Both the position numbers and the translations under genes were made by a program. This document shows positions 10,686 to 21,469 of a stretch of 22,789 nt of DNA, in pieces. The notes under the pieces are model-generated. The model worked only from the letters and a program-made list of their open reading frames with translations, was not told where the DNA came from and made no database searches. The stretch spans positions 2,033,971 through 2,056,759 of the forward strand of contig KQ481938.1 of the NCBI GenBank assembly GCA_001430745.1, in the 5' to 3' direction. Source of the stretch: Auxenochlorella pyrenoidosa. Its lineage: Eukaryota; Chlorophyta; Trebouxiophyceae; Chlorellales; Chlorellaceae. Position 1 is the first letter of the stretch, and each line of letters opens with the position of its first letter.

Positions 10686-12235
10686 TCAGGCGGCCACATA
10701 GGTGGGCACAGGCACCACGGCGTCCTCCTCGGCAAAAGAGGGGACGGATGCATCCACGTGAGGCGCCACGGCAGCCTCAACCTCCACCACGGACTCGCCC
10801 GCCTCGCCCGAAGCGGCCTGCTCGGCGGCAGCCATCTGCGCCTGCAACAAAGGGCGTCACACCAGCAAATCATGTTCAGATTGTGCAAGGGTGCAAGGCT
10901 TTGACGTGCTGGCAGCGCAGCTTCAGCGCGCAAGGCAACTGCGAGCATATCTGGAGGCAGACAGGGCGCACCTGGTATGCGGCATACTCCTCGGGGGTGA
11001 CAAACCGGCCCTTGATGCGGGGGCGGATCTCGGCGTACGCGCGGCGAGACTGCAGCAGTGTGGAAAGTAGGAGGAGGCAGTGAGCATCCAGGCTGCAGCG
11101 CAGCAGGCGCGGTGGCTGCACCACTGCAGGCTGCTGCAGGGCACAGCAGCCAGCTCGCCAGGCTCACATAGTGGCACGTCTCAAGCACACAAGGAACCGG
11201 CAGCTTGCGGGGCGCTCGGACCGCACCTGGTAGCGCACAGTGCGGCCAAAGGCGCGCTTCTTGCGCTGGCGGTCGCGGTGGCGCTGCACGCGCGCCGCCT
11301 CTGCCTCAGCATCCGTCTGCTGCACCGCCAGGGACTTGTGGCCGGCCACCGGCACCGCCGCCATGCCGCCCAGCGGCACAAGGCTGGTGTGCTGCTGCAC
11401 CTGGGGCTTCATGTAGGGGGTGTAGCTGCCAGGCTGCTTCATGAAGGAGTTCTGCAGGAGGGAGGGTTGGTGCGCGCCAGGGTGGGTTCACTACAGCTTC
11501 CCGGGCAGCTGCAATAGAGCCGCTACGCCCACTCGCGCGGCCTGCTCAGCAGCGAGGTGCAGCATGGCTCCCTGCCATGCATGCTATTTGTCACATGAGC
11601 ATCAGGGCTTGTGCAAGCAGGCAGCTGCAACTGCTCGCCAGCCGGCCCACCTGCTGAGCATAGCCGCTGGGGCCGGCGGGGACAAAGCGGTCGGCGGCGC
11701 TGCCAAAGGACGGCACCACGCAGTCGTCCAGGGGGTCGAAGCAGGCAAAGCCCGAGCCGGCCGCGCTGCCGGGCAGCTCCAGGTCGTCGGCGTCCAGGTC
11801 CAGCAGGTCCGAGGTGGTCAGCGAGCGCGCAAAGAACGAGTCCTCGTACAGCGACAGAGGGCCCGGGGCGGGGTCGGCCAGCGGCTGCGGCGCCGCGGCC
11901 GGCGCCCAGTGCGGCATGGGGGCCGGCGCGAGTGGCACGGCGGGCTTGGGCTCGGCCTCGGGCGTGGGGGCAGCAGGGGAGGTGGCCCCCAGCTGGGGCA
12001 CCACCGCCACGTCGGCGCAGTCGGTGGAGGCGGGGGAGCCGTGAGCGGCGCTGGCGCACTCGCCCGCGACGCTAGCAAGCGCGGTCAGCGGGCGGCGCTC
12101 GTGGCGTGACAGCAGCGGGTTGGAGGCGTGCACGCTGGCATCGCAGCTGGCGCACAGGTGGGCGTCGTCGTTGACGCAGAAGAAGGCAGCCGCCTCCACC
12201 TGGCAGAGCGCGCAGGGGATGACCTTGCCGGGCAT
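10686..12235 (-). CDS. CONSTANS-like transcription factor (one B-box, CCT domain)
   Basis: Predicted nuclear transcriptional regulator of the CONSTANS-like family, which in plants and Chlamydomonas links light or circadian signals to gene expression; 347 aa. Exons on the minus strand: 12235-11651, 11451-11227, 11049-10972 and 10841-10686, all GT-AG and all phase 0. A single B-box zinc finger covers residues 8-45, with C8, C11, C20, C28, C31, H36 and H45 visible around the core DDAHLCASCDASVH. The middle (46-245) is Ala/Pro-rich with an acidic stretch, SLTTSDLLDLDADDLELP. The CCT domain covers about 247-290, starting AARVQRHRDRQRKKRAFGRTVRY; exon 3 completes it with RRAYAEIRPRIKGRF. The C-terminal 51 residues are acidic. 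Plant CONSTANS usually has two B-boxes; here only one is seen. The frame is open upstream to an ATG at 12790, so a longer N-terminus is possible, but MPGKVIPC fits the family start. Confidence 0.9.
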
Positions 12236-12991
12236 TCTGCGATTGGAACACAGCAGAACAGTTGGCAGGGAGGGTGAGCAGGGCGAGGGCAAGGCAGGCC
12301 ATGCAGTTGAGCAGGGGTAGGGTTGTGCGGCGCGTGCGGCGGCTGAGCCAACCCCTGCGGTGAGCGCAGCGAGAGCAGATAGCACTGGCACTGGCGCTGG
12401 ATGCCGAGCCTGGAACAACGCGGAACTGGCAGTTCTAGGTGGTAGAGGGGCTGAAAGCGGGGGCCACCCGCCCAGACCCGAGCTGCGGGCGCAGGTGAAG
12501 CTGCCAAGCCATTCAGCTCGCTTGTGCCAACACCCCAGGGCCGACCTAGAGCGTGCAGGCCCCTCGCCGAGCCCCACCTGTGTGCTGGAGCTTGTTCTGG
12601 GAAGATGACGCCCAGGAACGGTCGCCGCGAGTGTGCAGAGACGCGGGAGTGAGACAGTGGTAGGCTCGACGGGCTCAGCCGTTGGAATGAAATGTGCGCC
12701 ACAAAATATGTGATGTAGGTTGAAGGAAGCAAGGTGCTGAGCAGAGGGGCAGCCCCGCGGTTGTATATCACGGGAACCGGAGGGCAGCATGGACAGCAGG
12801 CTTCAGGGCTGCATGGGGCTGGTGCCAGTGCTCTCTGCTGCTGCTCAGCACAATTGTTGGACCCTGTGATTGTCCTTTACACTTCGGAACGCCACGGAGC
12901 CTGCGTTTCCCTCACCGCTGTTTGGTCTCCCCTTGACTGCCGTCTCGAGGGGCCGCGTTTGCGCGCTTGTTAGATTTCAGGGCATATCACC
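12236..12991. promoter_or_regulatory. Divergent promoter region: CONSTANS-like gene and CCT theta gene
   Basis: About 750 bases separate two divergent start codons, so this should carry both promoters and leaders. A TATA-like TATATCA lies near 12764-12770. CCTTTACAC and other A/T-rich patches appear at 12840-12900. I found no convincing heat-shock element. The sequence before the CCT theta start (ATCACCATGA) is a good start context. A TTTCAG just before it (about 12975-12980) could be the acceptor of a leader intron. Confidence 0.5.
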
Positions 12992-15900
12992 ATGACGGCG
13001 ATGGGAATGCCGTATGGCCTGCAGGTGCTGGCCCTCGCCATGATCACTGCGCTCAATTCTTGGGAACAGCTTCAATTGATCTGACAGTCGTAAAGCAGCG
13101 CCGGAGACTTCGAAACATGCAAGAACGGGGCACTGCTGCGCGCTGCAGAGCTGCTCCGCTAAACCGCCGCCTCTGCCGCCTGCCTCCTCAGGCGATGCTC
13201 AAGGAGGGGCACAAGCACCTGTCCGGCCTGGAGGAGGCGGTTCTGAAGAACGTGGAGGCATGCAAGAGCCTGGCGCAGATCACGCGCACCAGCATGGGCC
13301 CCAACGGTGCGCTGCATCGCTGTGCTCGCCCACCCTCGGCCAGCCGCTGCCTGCGCCTGGACGTCCTGCCGGGCATACGCAGCATGTGAAGCCCTGCGCT
13401 CCCCGCATGCCACCTGCAGGCATGAACAAGATGGTGATCAACCACCTGGAGAAGCTGTTTGTGACCAGCGACGCCAGCACCATTGTCCAGGAGCTCGAGG
13501 TGCAGCACCCAGCAGCCAAGCTGCTGGTCATGGCGGCGCAGGCGCAGCAGCAGGAGATTGGCGACGGCACCAACATGGTGAGAGCTGGCTGCGGTGGTCT
13601 GCCGGGCCACAGGGTCAGGCGCTGACTTGCCGGTCGCTTGGGGGGCTTGGGTGCTTGCTGGCAGGGCGCTACGTGGCGGCCTTCAGGTGCACTCTTGCTG
13701 CCCTTTACGCTGTCCCGAGTTCCTGCTCCTCCTGGGTGGTCACTTGCATGCTGCGCATGCTAACTCCGCTGGCGCCCCTCCCTCCTCTCGGTCAGCCCAG
13801 CCAATGGCTGTTGCTTGTGCACTTGGCAGCGCGGATGCACCGTTTGTTCGCTTGGGGCTTGGTGCCTAACCGCACATTCCGCCTTGTGCCGCAGGTGCTG
13901 TCCTTTGCTGGCGAACTGCTGGCCAACGCGGAGACACTGCTGCGTGATGGGCTGCACCCCACGGAGATTGCCGACGGGTATGCCCGCGCCGGCGCCCGCG
14001 CCCTCGAGATCCTGGACACCCTGGTGGTGCCCAGCAAGGGTGAGCCCGCAGCGAGGCGGGGCGGGCCAAACCTGCCCTGCTCCCAGCTGTCTGCGCTGGG
14101 CGCGGCAGCCGCCCGAGGCATCGCGCTCGCCCTGCCGACACGCTGGTCGTGCGGGGCGCAGGGCACGGCACGGGAGCTGCCCTGGTCCGCTCACCGCGCA
14201 ATTTACCCCCTGCTCTCATCACCACGCTGACAGCTTTCGCATGCTCTTGCGGCCACCCCCCCCCACACACACACACACAGACACGCTGGACATGCGGGAC
14301 AGGGTAGCGGTGGCGGAGCGCATCAAGGGCTCCGTCAGCAGCAAGCAGTATGGGTATGAGGACCTGCTCGCGCCCATCATCGCAGGTGAGGCACGGCACC
14401 CCTGTCAGCAGCAAGGCTGGCACGCATGCCACCTCGCTGCCCTGGCCGATGTGCAAGTTGGGCTGCAACAGGCGCAGACCTACCGCTGCCCGCCTGCGCA
14501 AGCAACTGCCCGGGTTCAGGGACCCATTTGGCCAGCCGCCAGCTGGCCAGCCCATGCGCCAGCCTGGTGCCATGCGTGCTGCGCTGGGTGGCGCGTCACC
14601 ACATGCGCACCGCCGCTGCTGCAGAGGCGTGCATCGACGTGGTGCCCAAGAACCCCAACAACTTCAACGTGGACAACGTGCGCGTGGTCAAGATCAACGG
14701 TGGGGAGGGCGGGGGGCGCAGCCGTGCAGTCGTGTGCGCAGAGTGGCCGTGTGTGCCTGCACGTGCCCGCGCTTGCTCTCCAGCACACAGAAGCCGACGG
14801 CGCGTCCGTGTGCGACCATGCCCGCCTGGGCCGCCTGGGCAACCGGTGCATCGCACCCGCCTGCCTGGCCCATCCTGCTGCTTTGCCCGGGGTGCTTGGC
14901 CCCTGCAGGCGGCGGAGTGCACGACTCGCATGTGGTGAAGGGCATGGTGCTCAAGCGCGGCGTGGAGGGCAGCATCAGCTCGGCGACGGACGCCAAGGTG
15001 GCGGTGTTTGCGCAGGGAGTGGACACGGCCAGCACAGAGACAAAGGTGCGCTGGCGATGCTGCCGCTGAGCACGCTCTTGTGCCTTAGATGTGGCTGGCG
15101 GCTGAGAGGTGCCGCAGCGGGCGTGGCCTCCCACCCCAACTCCCCCGTGTCAGCTCCCCTACACTGCAGGGCACGGTGCTGATCCGCAGCGCCGAGGAGC
15201 TGGAGAACTACAGCAAGAGCGAGGAGGCACGCATTGAGGAGATTATCAAGTCCATCGCGGGTGGGGCGACGCGATGTATGCAGGGGCACAGGCGCAGCGC
15301 TCACGGATGGAGATCACGCTGCTTGGGCTGTCGCTGGCCGGCAGAGGCAGGGAGGCAGCCAGGGAGTGCGGCAGGCTGTCCACGCCCGCCTGCTGGCCGC
15401 CCCCCTCGCAGACGCGGGGGCCAAGGTGGTGGTGGGGCACCAGGCGTTTGGCGAGATGGCGCTGCACTTCCTGGAGAAGTACGGCATGATGGCCATCAAG
15501 GTCCCCTCCAAGTTTGACCTGCGCCGCTTCTGCCGCGCGACCGGTGAGCCGCACAGCCTTGCCGCCCCCTGCGCGCATGCACAGAGAAGGCCTGTGTGCG
15601 CCCAGGAGCATGGCTCGGCAGCACGCCGTGCACGGTGTGCTTGCCTGGGGCACGGGGCGCAATCAAAGCCCGACTGCGCAGTGCATTCCTGCTCACGTTC
15701 CCGGCCCGCACCGCGTGGTCGGTCGGTGTGGCAAGGCCGCCATGCTGGGGAGGGTGCCATATGACGGAGGCCACCAAGCCAGGCCCAGTGTCGATTCTTT
15801 CAGTCAGCTTAGGTTTCCCTCTGCCTGCCCGCCCCCTGCTCACAACCTGGCCACCCTTCCGCGCCCCGCAGGCGCCACCGCGCTGGTCAAGCTGCAGGCG

Positions 15901-17175
15901 CCGCAGGCCGACGAGCTGGGCTTTGCGCGGTCGCTGGCGGTGCGGGAGATTGGCGGCACCAAGTGCCTGGTTCTGCAGCAGGACAGCAGCATGGGCCAGA
16001 TCAGCACGGTGGTGCTGCGCGGCAGCACCGATCAGGTGGGCCAGGCCGGCCGACAGCAGGGGATTGGGTTGCCTGCTGGGGCTGGGGCGACCGCATGACA
16101 CCCCTGAATCCATGCTCGCGTCTCTCCCTCCCTCGCCCTCACCACTACCGCCGCCGTTGTCGATCCGCCCTCCAGATGCTGGACGACATTGAGCGGGCAG
16201 TGGACGACGGCGTGAACTCGTACAAGCTGCTGGGCCGTGACGCGCGCGCTGTGCCCGCTGGCGGCGCCACTGAGATCGAAATTGCGCACCAGCTGCAGCA
16301 GTGGGGCCGCAAGGTGGGGGCGGGTGCATGGGACGAGTGGCTGGGTCAGGGCAGGAAGCAGGGCGTGGCAGTGCTGGGGAGGGACCGCGAGGGCTGCGCT
16401 GGACCGGCGAATAGCCCCAGCCGGCTGCCTGTCGCAACACCCAGCAGCTGCTGCCCGTCGGACCACGCCCTGGCTGCCAGGGAAGCTGTGCAGCGGCCCA
16501 GCGCGCACCAGCGCCGCATTAAAGCAACGCCGTGGTTCCGGCCCCCGGCCCCACCCTTCATGAACTTGCTCCTTCCCCCTCCCTTCTTGGCTCGGCCCTC
16601 TGGCAGGAGACTGGGCTGGACCAGTACGCGATTGTGCGATACGCAGAGGCGCTGGAGGTGGTGCCCCGCACCATCGCGGAGAACAGCGGCCTCAACGCGA
16701 CAGACGCGGTGGCGGCCCTGTACACGGCGCACGCGGCGGGGCAGACGAGTGCGGGCCTGGATGTGGAGACGGGTGCGTGGCTGGCGGCGCCAGGCAGGCG
16801 CTGTCGGGCCGAGCCTGGGGCCCATGCCCGCTGTTGCGCGCCTCACATGTCAGCCGGCCGTTGCCAGATGCTCCTTGTCAATAATGCTGGCATGCATCTG
16901 AATGTTCCGGTTAGGCTGTCTGTCACTTATGGACGCCCCTGCCTTCTCGTCTGCCAAGCTGCCCCCCCATCCCACCCCCACCCCACCCCACCCCGGCAGG
17001 CGCGGCCAAGGACCTGGGCGCGCAGGGCGTGTTTGACCTGCACTCCACAAAGTGGTGGGCGCTCAAGCTGGCCACCGAGGCGGCGGTCACGGTGCTGCGC
17101 ATCGACCAGATCATCATGGCCAAGATGGCGGGCGGGCCCAAGCCGCGCGCGGGCGGCATGGACGACGAGGACTGA
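12992..17175 (+). CDS. CCT8: Chaperonin CCT (TRiC) subunit theta
   Basis: Theta subunit of the cytosolic chaperonin that folds actin, tubulin and other proteins using ATP; 544 aa, the usual size. Exons: 12992-13024, 13192-13306, 13420-13577, 13895-14039, 14281-14385, 14625-14699, 14909-15045, 15170-15260, 15412-15543, 15872-16035, 16176-16313, 16607-16772, 17000-17175. The tiny first exon encodes MTAMGMPYGLQ, matching the short N-terminus of plant theta subunits just before MLKEGHKHLSGLEEAV. Theta hallmarks follow: GPNGMNKMVINHLEKLFVT, the nucleotide-binding GDGTN at 97-101, LSFAGELL, NNFNVDNVRVVKI, and HSTKWWALKLA near the C-terminus. AGGATEIEIA at 413-422 is the conserved ATPase-region motif. 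It ends GGMDDED. All 12 introns are GT-AG. A TGTAA lies 36 bases after the stop. I see nothing broken, so this should be a working housekeeping gene. Confidence 0.96.
14264..14279 (+). repeat. (CA)8 microsatellite at the acceptor of CCT theta intron 4
   Basis: Eight CA units follow a C-run and lead directly into the acceptor CACAG|ACACGC. The repeat takes the place of the usual polypyrimidine tract next to the AG. Confidence 0.9.
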
Positions 17176-17917
17176 GGGCTTCCCTGCTTCCCGCTGCTCA
17201 CGGGCTGCCCTGTAAACAACACGGCCTGCCCCCACGAGGTTGGCACCGCAAATTGTGTCCGAGAGCCCCACTCCTGCACTCAACATGCCCAAGGACTCCT
17301 CCGGCTTGGCAGGGGTGGGTGGCAGGTTATCAACAGCAAACTGATCTGACCAGCTGGGGCCTGGGTGGCACCGCCATGCATGCACCTGCTCTTGCCTGCG
17401 ACATGCTGCTGTTGCCACCAAGACAAAGCTGGCCTCTGGCCGATCTCTGTGGAAGGATGGCTATGCTGGCCACCTGGCGGACAAAGCCACTGCGGCTGTG
17501 CACGTGGAGCTTGACCATTGGACGTGGTAGCAAGGTGGTCACACCAATCAGTGTATGAAAGCTGCCGCTGCCATGGGCCATGGCTCTCTGAGCCCCTGCA
17601 AGTGGCATGCCCAAATGCCCTTGTGCACATGAGTACCGCGTGACGTTCAGGCAAGCTGCTTGCATGCACCAAAAGAGCATTCCTTGCTGGCCTCCTGCCT
17701 GGGCCCATGCGTGACATGCGTGCTGCGATCAGGGTTCGTCGAGGTCAACGATGCGCTCCTATGGCCATCTACATCCCTGGAGTCCAATTAAGGTCCATCG
17801 CCTTCAATCGCTCGACACAACGAGGCGTTCGGCGGGCCACAGTCTTCCAGCCGGGCCTGAACCCTTCATGCTTCCCATTTCCAGCGTCTTGCCTGCTGAA
17901 AGGCTCCTCTGATTGCG
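17176..17917. other. Spacer between CCT theta and cysteine protease genes
   Basis: It holds the CCT theta 3' end and the promoter and leader of the protease, both on the plus strand. Open frames at 17280-17720 have no family features. No other element is recognisable. Confidence 0.5.
17211..17215 (+). terminator. TGTAA poly(A) signal of the CCT theta gene
   Basis: TGTAA lies 36 bases after the CCT theta stop codon, a natural position for the green-algal poly(A) signal. Confidence 0.65.
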
Positions 17918-20900
17918 ATGCCTCCACCCTGGGTGCTCCTGGTGGCGGTACCCCTCGCGTTCCTAGCCTGCGGGGTGTCGGCGGCCAGTGACAGGCCAAA
18001 GATCGGTGATTACATCAACATAGACGCTGTGAATTCTTCCAAGGAGATTGAGCGCCTGGTGAGCGGGCATTTCGCCGGACGGCCATCTGCACGAGCAGGC
18101 GCCGGCGGCGCCGGCGCCAGGCTTTGCAGTGATACCAGCCCCCTTGCCCCTTGCCCTGGAGATTAAACCGTTCGAGGAAGCCTCAGGAAAATCACAGACG
18201 CCACCTTGCCAGTGCCGCCCTGGACCCAGACCTCCTGTTTAACGTCCCGCCCCCGCCCTGGACCCGCCCGCCCTGCTGCTGCTGCCCCTTTGACCTCCAT
18301 CACTGCGATGGCTTACAGCCAGAGCCCAGCTCCGTGCCCTGCAGAACCTCACCTCCAGGAATGCGCTGTTCGACGACTGGCAAAAGGCGTACGGCCGGAG
18401 CTACAGCAACAGCACAACGGAGGCAAGGCAGAGGATTCCTGGCAGGGTTGTTGGCTGCAACGTCACAGTCGCCAAGCACCGTGCCTGCTCCTCGGCCTCC
18501 TCATGCATGAAATCGCTGCCTTGAGTTCCGCTTCACATGCGCGCTACATGCGCCACACCTTGTGCGGGTCGTGTGAGCCCGAGTTTGAGGCCCTCGCATT
18601 CCGCCTGCAGGGCAAGGCGCGCTGTGCCGCCTTCATGGCCAACATGGACGAGATGGTGCGCTGGAACCAGCAAGCCAACGTCACCTGGTTCAAGGCAAGC
18701 CCAACTGGATGCAGGGAGGCTGCTGTCAGGCCCAGCCTGCAGGGACGGCCTGCAAAGGCTCGGCCCTTCCTGCCGCTCATCGCAGCCCTGCAGCCATGCT
18801 GCCCGTGTGCAGGGCCTGAACAGGTTCTCCGACTGCACCTTCCAGGACTTCAAAAACAAGTACCTGATGGGCGGCGGGCGCGGCGGCTTCACCACGAACA
18901 TGACGCGCATCCAGGGCGCCGCCAGCGTGCGCCGCAACCTCCTGTCTGCGCCCGGCGCTCGCAGGCTGCTGCAGGGCGCGGTGCCCGACGCATGGGACCG
19001 GCGCGCCCAGGGCAAGGTGCGTGCGCGCAGCGCCTGGCGCTGGCTGTGTGGCAGCAGGAAGGCACAAGCTTGCTGGTGCCCCACCCTGCTTATGCCCAAG
19101 CAACTGCAACCAGGCGCGTGAGGCCCAAGCCATTGGCATCAACCATGACGCCCTGCACTGCAGGTGCCGCCGCCGCGGGACCAGGGCAGCTGCGGAAGCT
19201 GCTGGGCGTTTGCTGGTGAGGTGGTGGTGGGCAGGTGCAATCTCCAAGCGGGGTTGGGCACAATCTGTGATGCCCCCAGACCACCTGCTCAGTGTGTCGA
19301 GCATCACCAGCGCAAGAATCCCCAGTCCCTGATGTGTGCATGGCATGTGCCGCAAACACCGCCCGCTGCCCGCAGCTGTGGGAGCCCTGGAGATCAAGGC
19401 CCAGATTGATGGCGCTCTGGCCTCGCCTGATGTGTCGGAGCAGCAGGTGGTGAGCTGCGTCAAGTCCCCTTCCTACACATCAGGCAGCACCGGAGCAGCG
19501 GGGTCATGCACCATCACCTCCTCCAGCAAGCCACCACCGGGTGAGGCACCTGCCAGCCCCCGCTGCCAGTCCTGCCTGCTGGCCCTACACCACTGCTTGC
19601 AAGCCAGGCGGCTCCAGGCGGCTCCTACTCTCACCCTGACTGAACTGTCTGCTCACTGCCAGGCAGGGGAAAAGGACGCCCCCTTCGGGGGGGTGGACGG
19701 CGGCACGGTGCTTGCTGACCGGCGCCATGCCCGCCACCAGTGCCCCGCAGGGTCCATCAAGGTGTCGCCCGCCCCCGGGTTCTATTCGCTTAGCCCAAGC
19801 CCCAGTGCAATCATGTTGGCGCTCGCCAACATGGGCCCAGTCGTCTCATACTTTTCTGTGGAGGTGGGTGCGCATGCAGCCCAGCGGGGTATCAGGCTGC
19901 ACGCACACGCTGCTGTGAACGCTGCTGCTCCCTGCCCCATTGCAATCCCACTTCCAGGCAACAGTCTGCTCCACATCCTGCCTCCTCAACCCCCAAGCAT
20001 TGAAGGAGGAGGCCAAGCAGCGGGAACTGTGATGCAATGCACGACCGCCGACCGCTGCCCCCAGCTTCTCGGCCCGCTGCAGAGCTCGTTTTACAGCTAC
20101 ACAAGCGGTGTGGTCCAGGCCCCCTCGTGCACTACCAACAGCATCAACCACGCATTGGTCATTGGTGAGCCGCTGCTGGCGCCGCCCCTGCCTTGCTTGG
20201 CTGCGATCATTGCACCGTGCGCGACCCTGCCATGTGGCATGGGTGATGGGAGTGCTGTCTGGTGAGTCGCATGCAGCTCCCTGGTGTGTACCCTGCGTCC
20301 CGGCCATAAAACCTCTGCCACCGCCACCGCCCCCCCGCCCCCACCCCCCAACCCCCAACCCCCCGCACTCGGCTACAACAAGACGGCCGGCCTGGGCTCC
20401 CCCAACAGCTACTGGATAGTAAGCAGGACAGGGTGGGGCAGGAGGGAAGGAGGCAGCCAGCAGAAAAGGAGCGAGTGCTAACACTAGCAGTCGTGCTGTG
20501 CACCACAGTGGTACCGCTGCTGCCACGCTGAGCGGCAGCAAGCACGCTCATGCCCTGCGCTCACAGATCCGCAACAGCTGGGGCGCGTGGGGCGACGGCA
20601 ACTCGTGCTACGTCAAGGTGCAGGCAAGTGCGGGGGGAAAATGCCTGCAGTGGGTGCCAGGGCACCTGCCAGCTGCTGCGCATGAGGCGGAGGCAGGCCC
20701 CTGCCTGCTGTCACGTGCATGATGCCGATAGCTGTGCAGCCCACCACTCCTCTGCTCAGTCCTGCAGATGACCAACGACAATGTGGGCGCCTGCGTAATG
20801 TACAGGTCGGGGTGCCCGCCAGCGCTGCCTGAGGCAATGCGTCTGTGTGTGTGTGCGCCCCCCTCGGAGGGTTGCTGCCAGCACCTGCATCGCAGGCCCC

Positions 20901-21469
20901 GCTCCTTGCCCCAACACGCTTATGCCCCGCCTTCCACTCCCTGCAGCGGCCTGAACGTGCCGTACACAGCCTCCAACGCTGGCGACCCCAGCCCACCCTC
21001 GCCCCCGCCACCGCCACCGCCATCTCCCAGGCCCTCGCCTCCCCCGCGCCCGTCCCCACCACCACCACCCTCTCCCCGCCCATCCCCGCCACTGCCCCCT
21101 TCACCAAAGCCGCCATCCCCCTCCCCACCTCCTCCAAAGCCCTCCTCACCTCCGCCCAGCCCCTCACCCTTCCCCCCGCCACCGGCTCCCTCTCCCGCTG
21201 CCCCAACACCAGCCTCCTCCCCTCCCCCACCCGCTCCTTCCCCTCCTCCCCCAGAGCCGTTCCCTCCGCCCCAGAGCCCCTCACCACCTGCCCCTCCGCC
21301 ACCCTCCAACGACCGCCGAGTCAAGTCGCTGCCTCCACCGCGCGCACCACGCCCCTCCCCGCCTCCTCCCCGGCCACAGCCTTCCCCCCGGCCCCCTCGG
21401 CCCTCCCCACCGCCCCCTCGGCCCTGCCGGAACATGAAGAGCAACAGCCAGCAGTGCAGGGACAACTGA
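17918..21469 (+). CDS. Papain-like cysteine protease with Ser-Pro-rich C-terminal tail
   Basis: Predicted secreted or vacuolar C1A cysteine endopeptidase, about 556 aa. Exons: 17918-18058, 18345-18422, 18611-18694, 18813-19016, 19164-19215, 19376-19540, 19667-19863, 20083-20164, 20369-20418, 20567-20623, 20768-20805, 20947-21469. A signal peptide covers about 1-22. The I29 propeptide shows the ERFNIN pattern (E73, R77, F81, N84, M88, N92) and GLNRFSD at 102-108. The mature part starts near 157 (AVPDAWD). Active-site residues are Q176 and C182 (DQGSCGSCWAF), H330 (INHALVI) and N354 (RNSWGAWGDG). ALE and SEQQVVSC follow as in the family. The usual Gly-Cys-x-Gly-Gly segment after that is not seen, and the exon at 19667 is the least certain. 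Residues about 397-541 are SPPPP-type repeats like cell-wall hydroxyproline-rich rods; the end holds two Cys. Three introns use GC donors and one ends in AC. Confidence 0.88.
18423..18610 (+). other. GC-AG intron 2 of the protease gene
   Basis: The donor reads GAG|GCAAGG and the acceptor CCTGCAG. Splicing places E73 directly before GKAR, which sets the ERFNIN spacing (Ex3Rx3Fx2Nx3Ix3N) exactly right. Reading on instead reaches a stop after about 34 codons. Confidence 0.85.
18695..18812 (+). other. GC-AG intron 3 of the protease gene
   Basis: The donor reads TTCAAG|GCAAGC and the acceptor GTGCAG. Splicing joins NVTWFK to GLNRFSD, which rebuilds the GxNxFxD propeptide motif at the junction. 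Confidence 0.85.
20165..20368 (+). other. Putative GT-AC intron 8 of the protease gene
   Basis: The donor is a normal ATTG|GTGAGC. The intron has a long C-rich tract and ends CCCCGCAC, with no AG in the last 90 or so bases. Ending at this AC gives phase 1 joining and the sequence ALVI-V-GYNK, the expected Val-Gly-Tyr after the active-site His. A G-to-C base error in the sequence would explain it equally well. Confidence 0.6.
20624..20767 (+). other. Probable GC-AG intron 10 of the protease gene
   Basis: The donor CAG|GCAAGT is a perfect GC-donor consensus and the acceptor is TCCTGCAG, giving YVKVQ joined to MTNDNVGAC. A GT donor six bases earlier (AAG|GTGCAG) also keeps the frame and would drop Val-Gln, so this one is less certain. 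Confidence 0.55.
20985..21425 (+). repeat. Pro/Ser codon low-complexity tract
   Basis: Degenerate CCN and TCN codons encode SPPPP, SPRPSPP and similar units in the tail of the protease. The strand bias (C-rich on plus) keeps several other frames open on both strands, including a Gly-rich antisense frame, which are shadows. Confidence 0.9.

Noticed and set aside
13050..13100. Possible heat-shock element near the start of the CCT theta gene
   Set aside because: TTC and GAA blocks are present, but the spacing is four bases rather than two, and they lie inside intron 1.
13815..15182. 455-codon plus-strand open frame across CCT theta introns and exons
   Set aside because: It is out of phase with the conserved chaperonin exons for most of its length; long open frames by chance are expected at this GC content.
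17571..17583. Near-palindrome CCATGGGCCATGG
   Set aside because: It is not a perfect inverted repeat and has no context suggesting a site.
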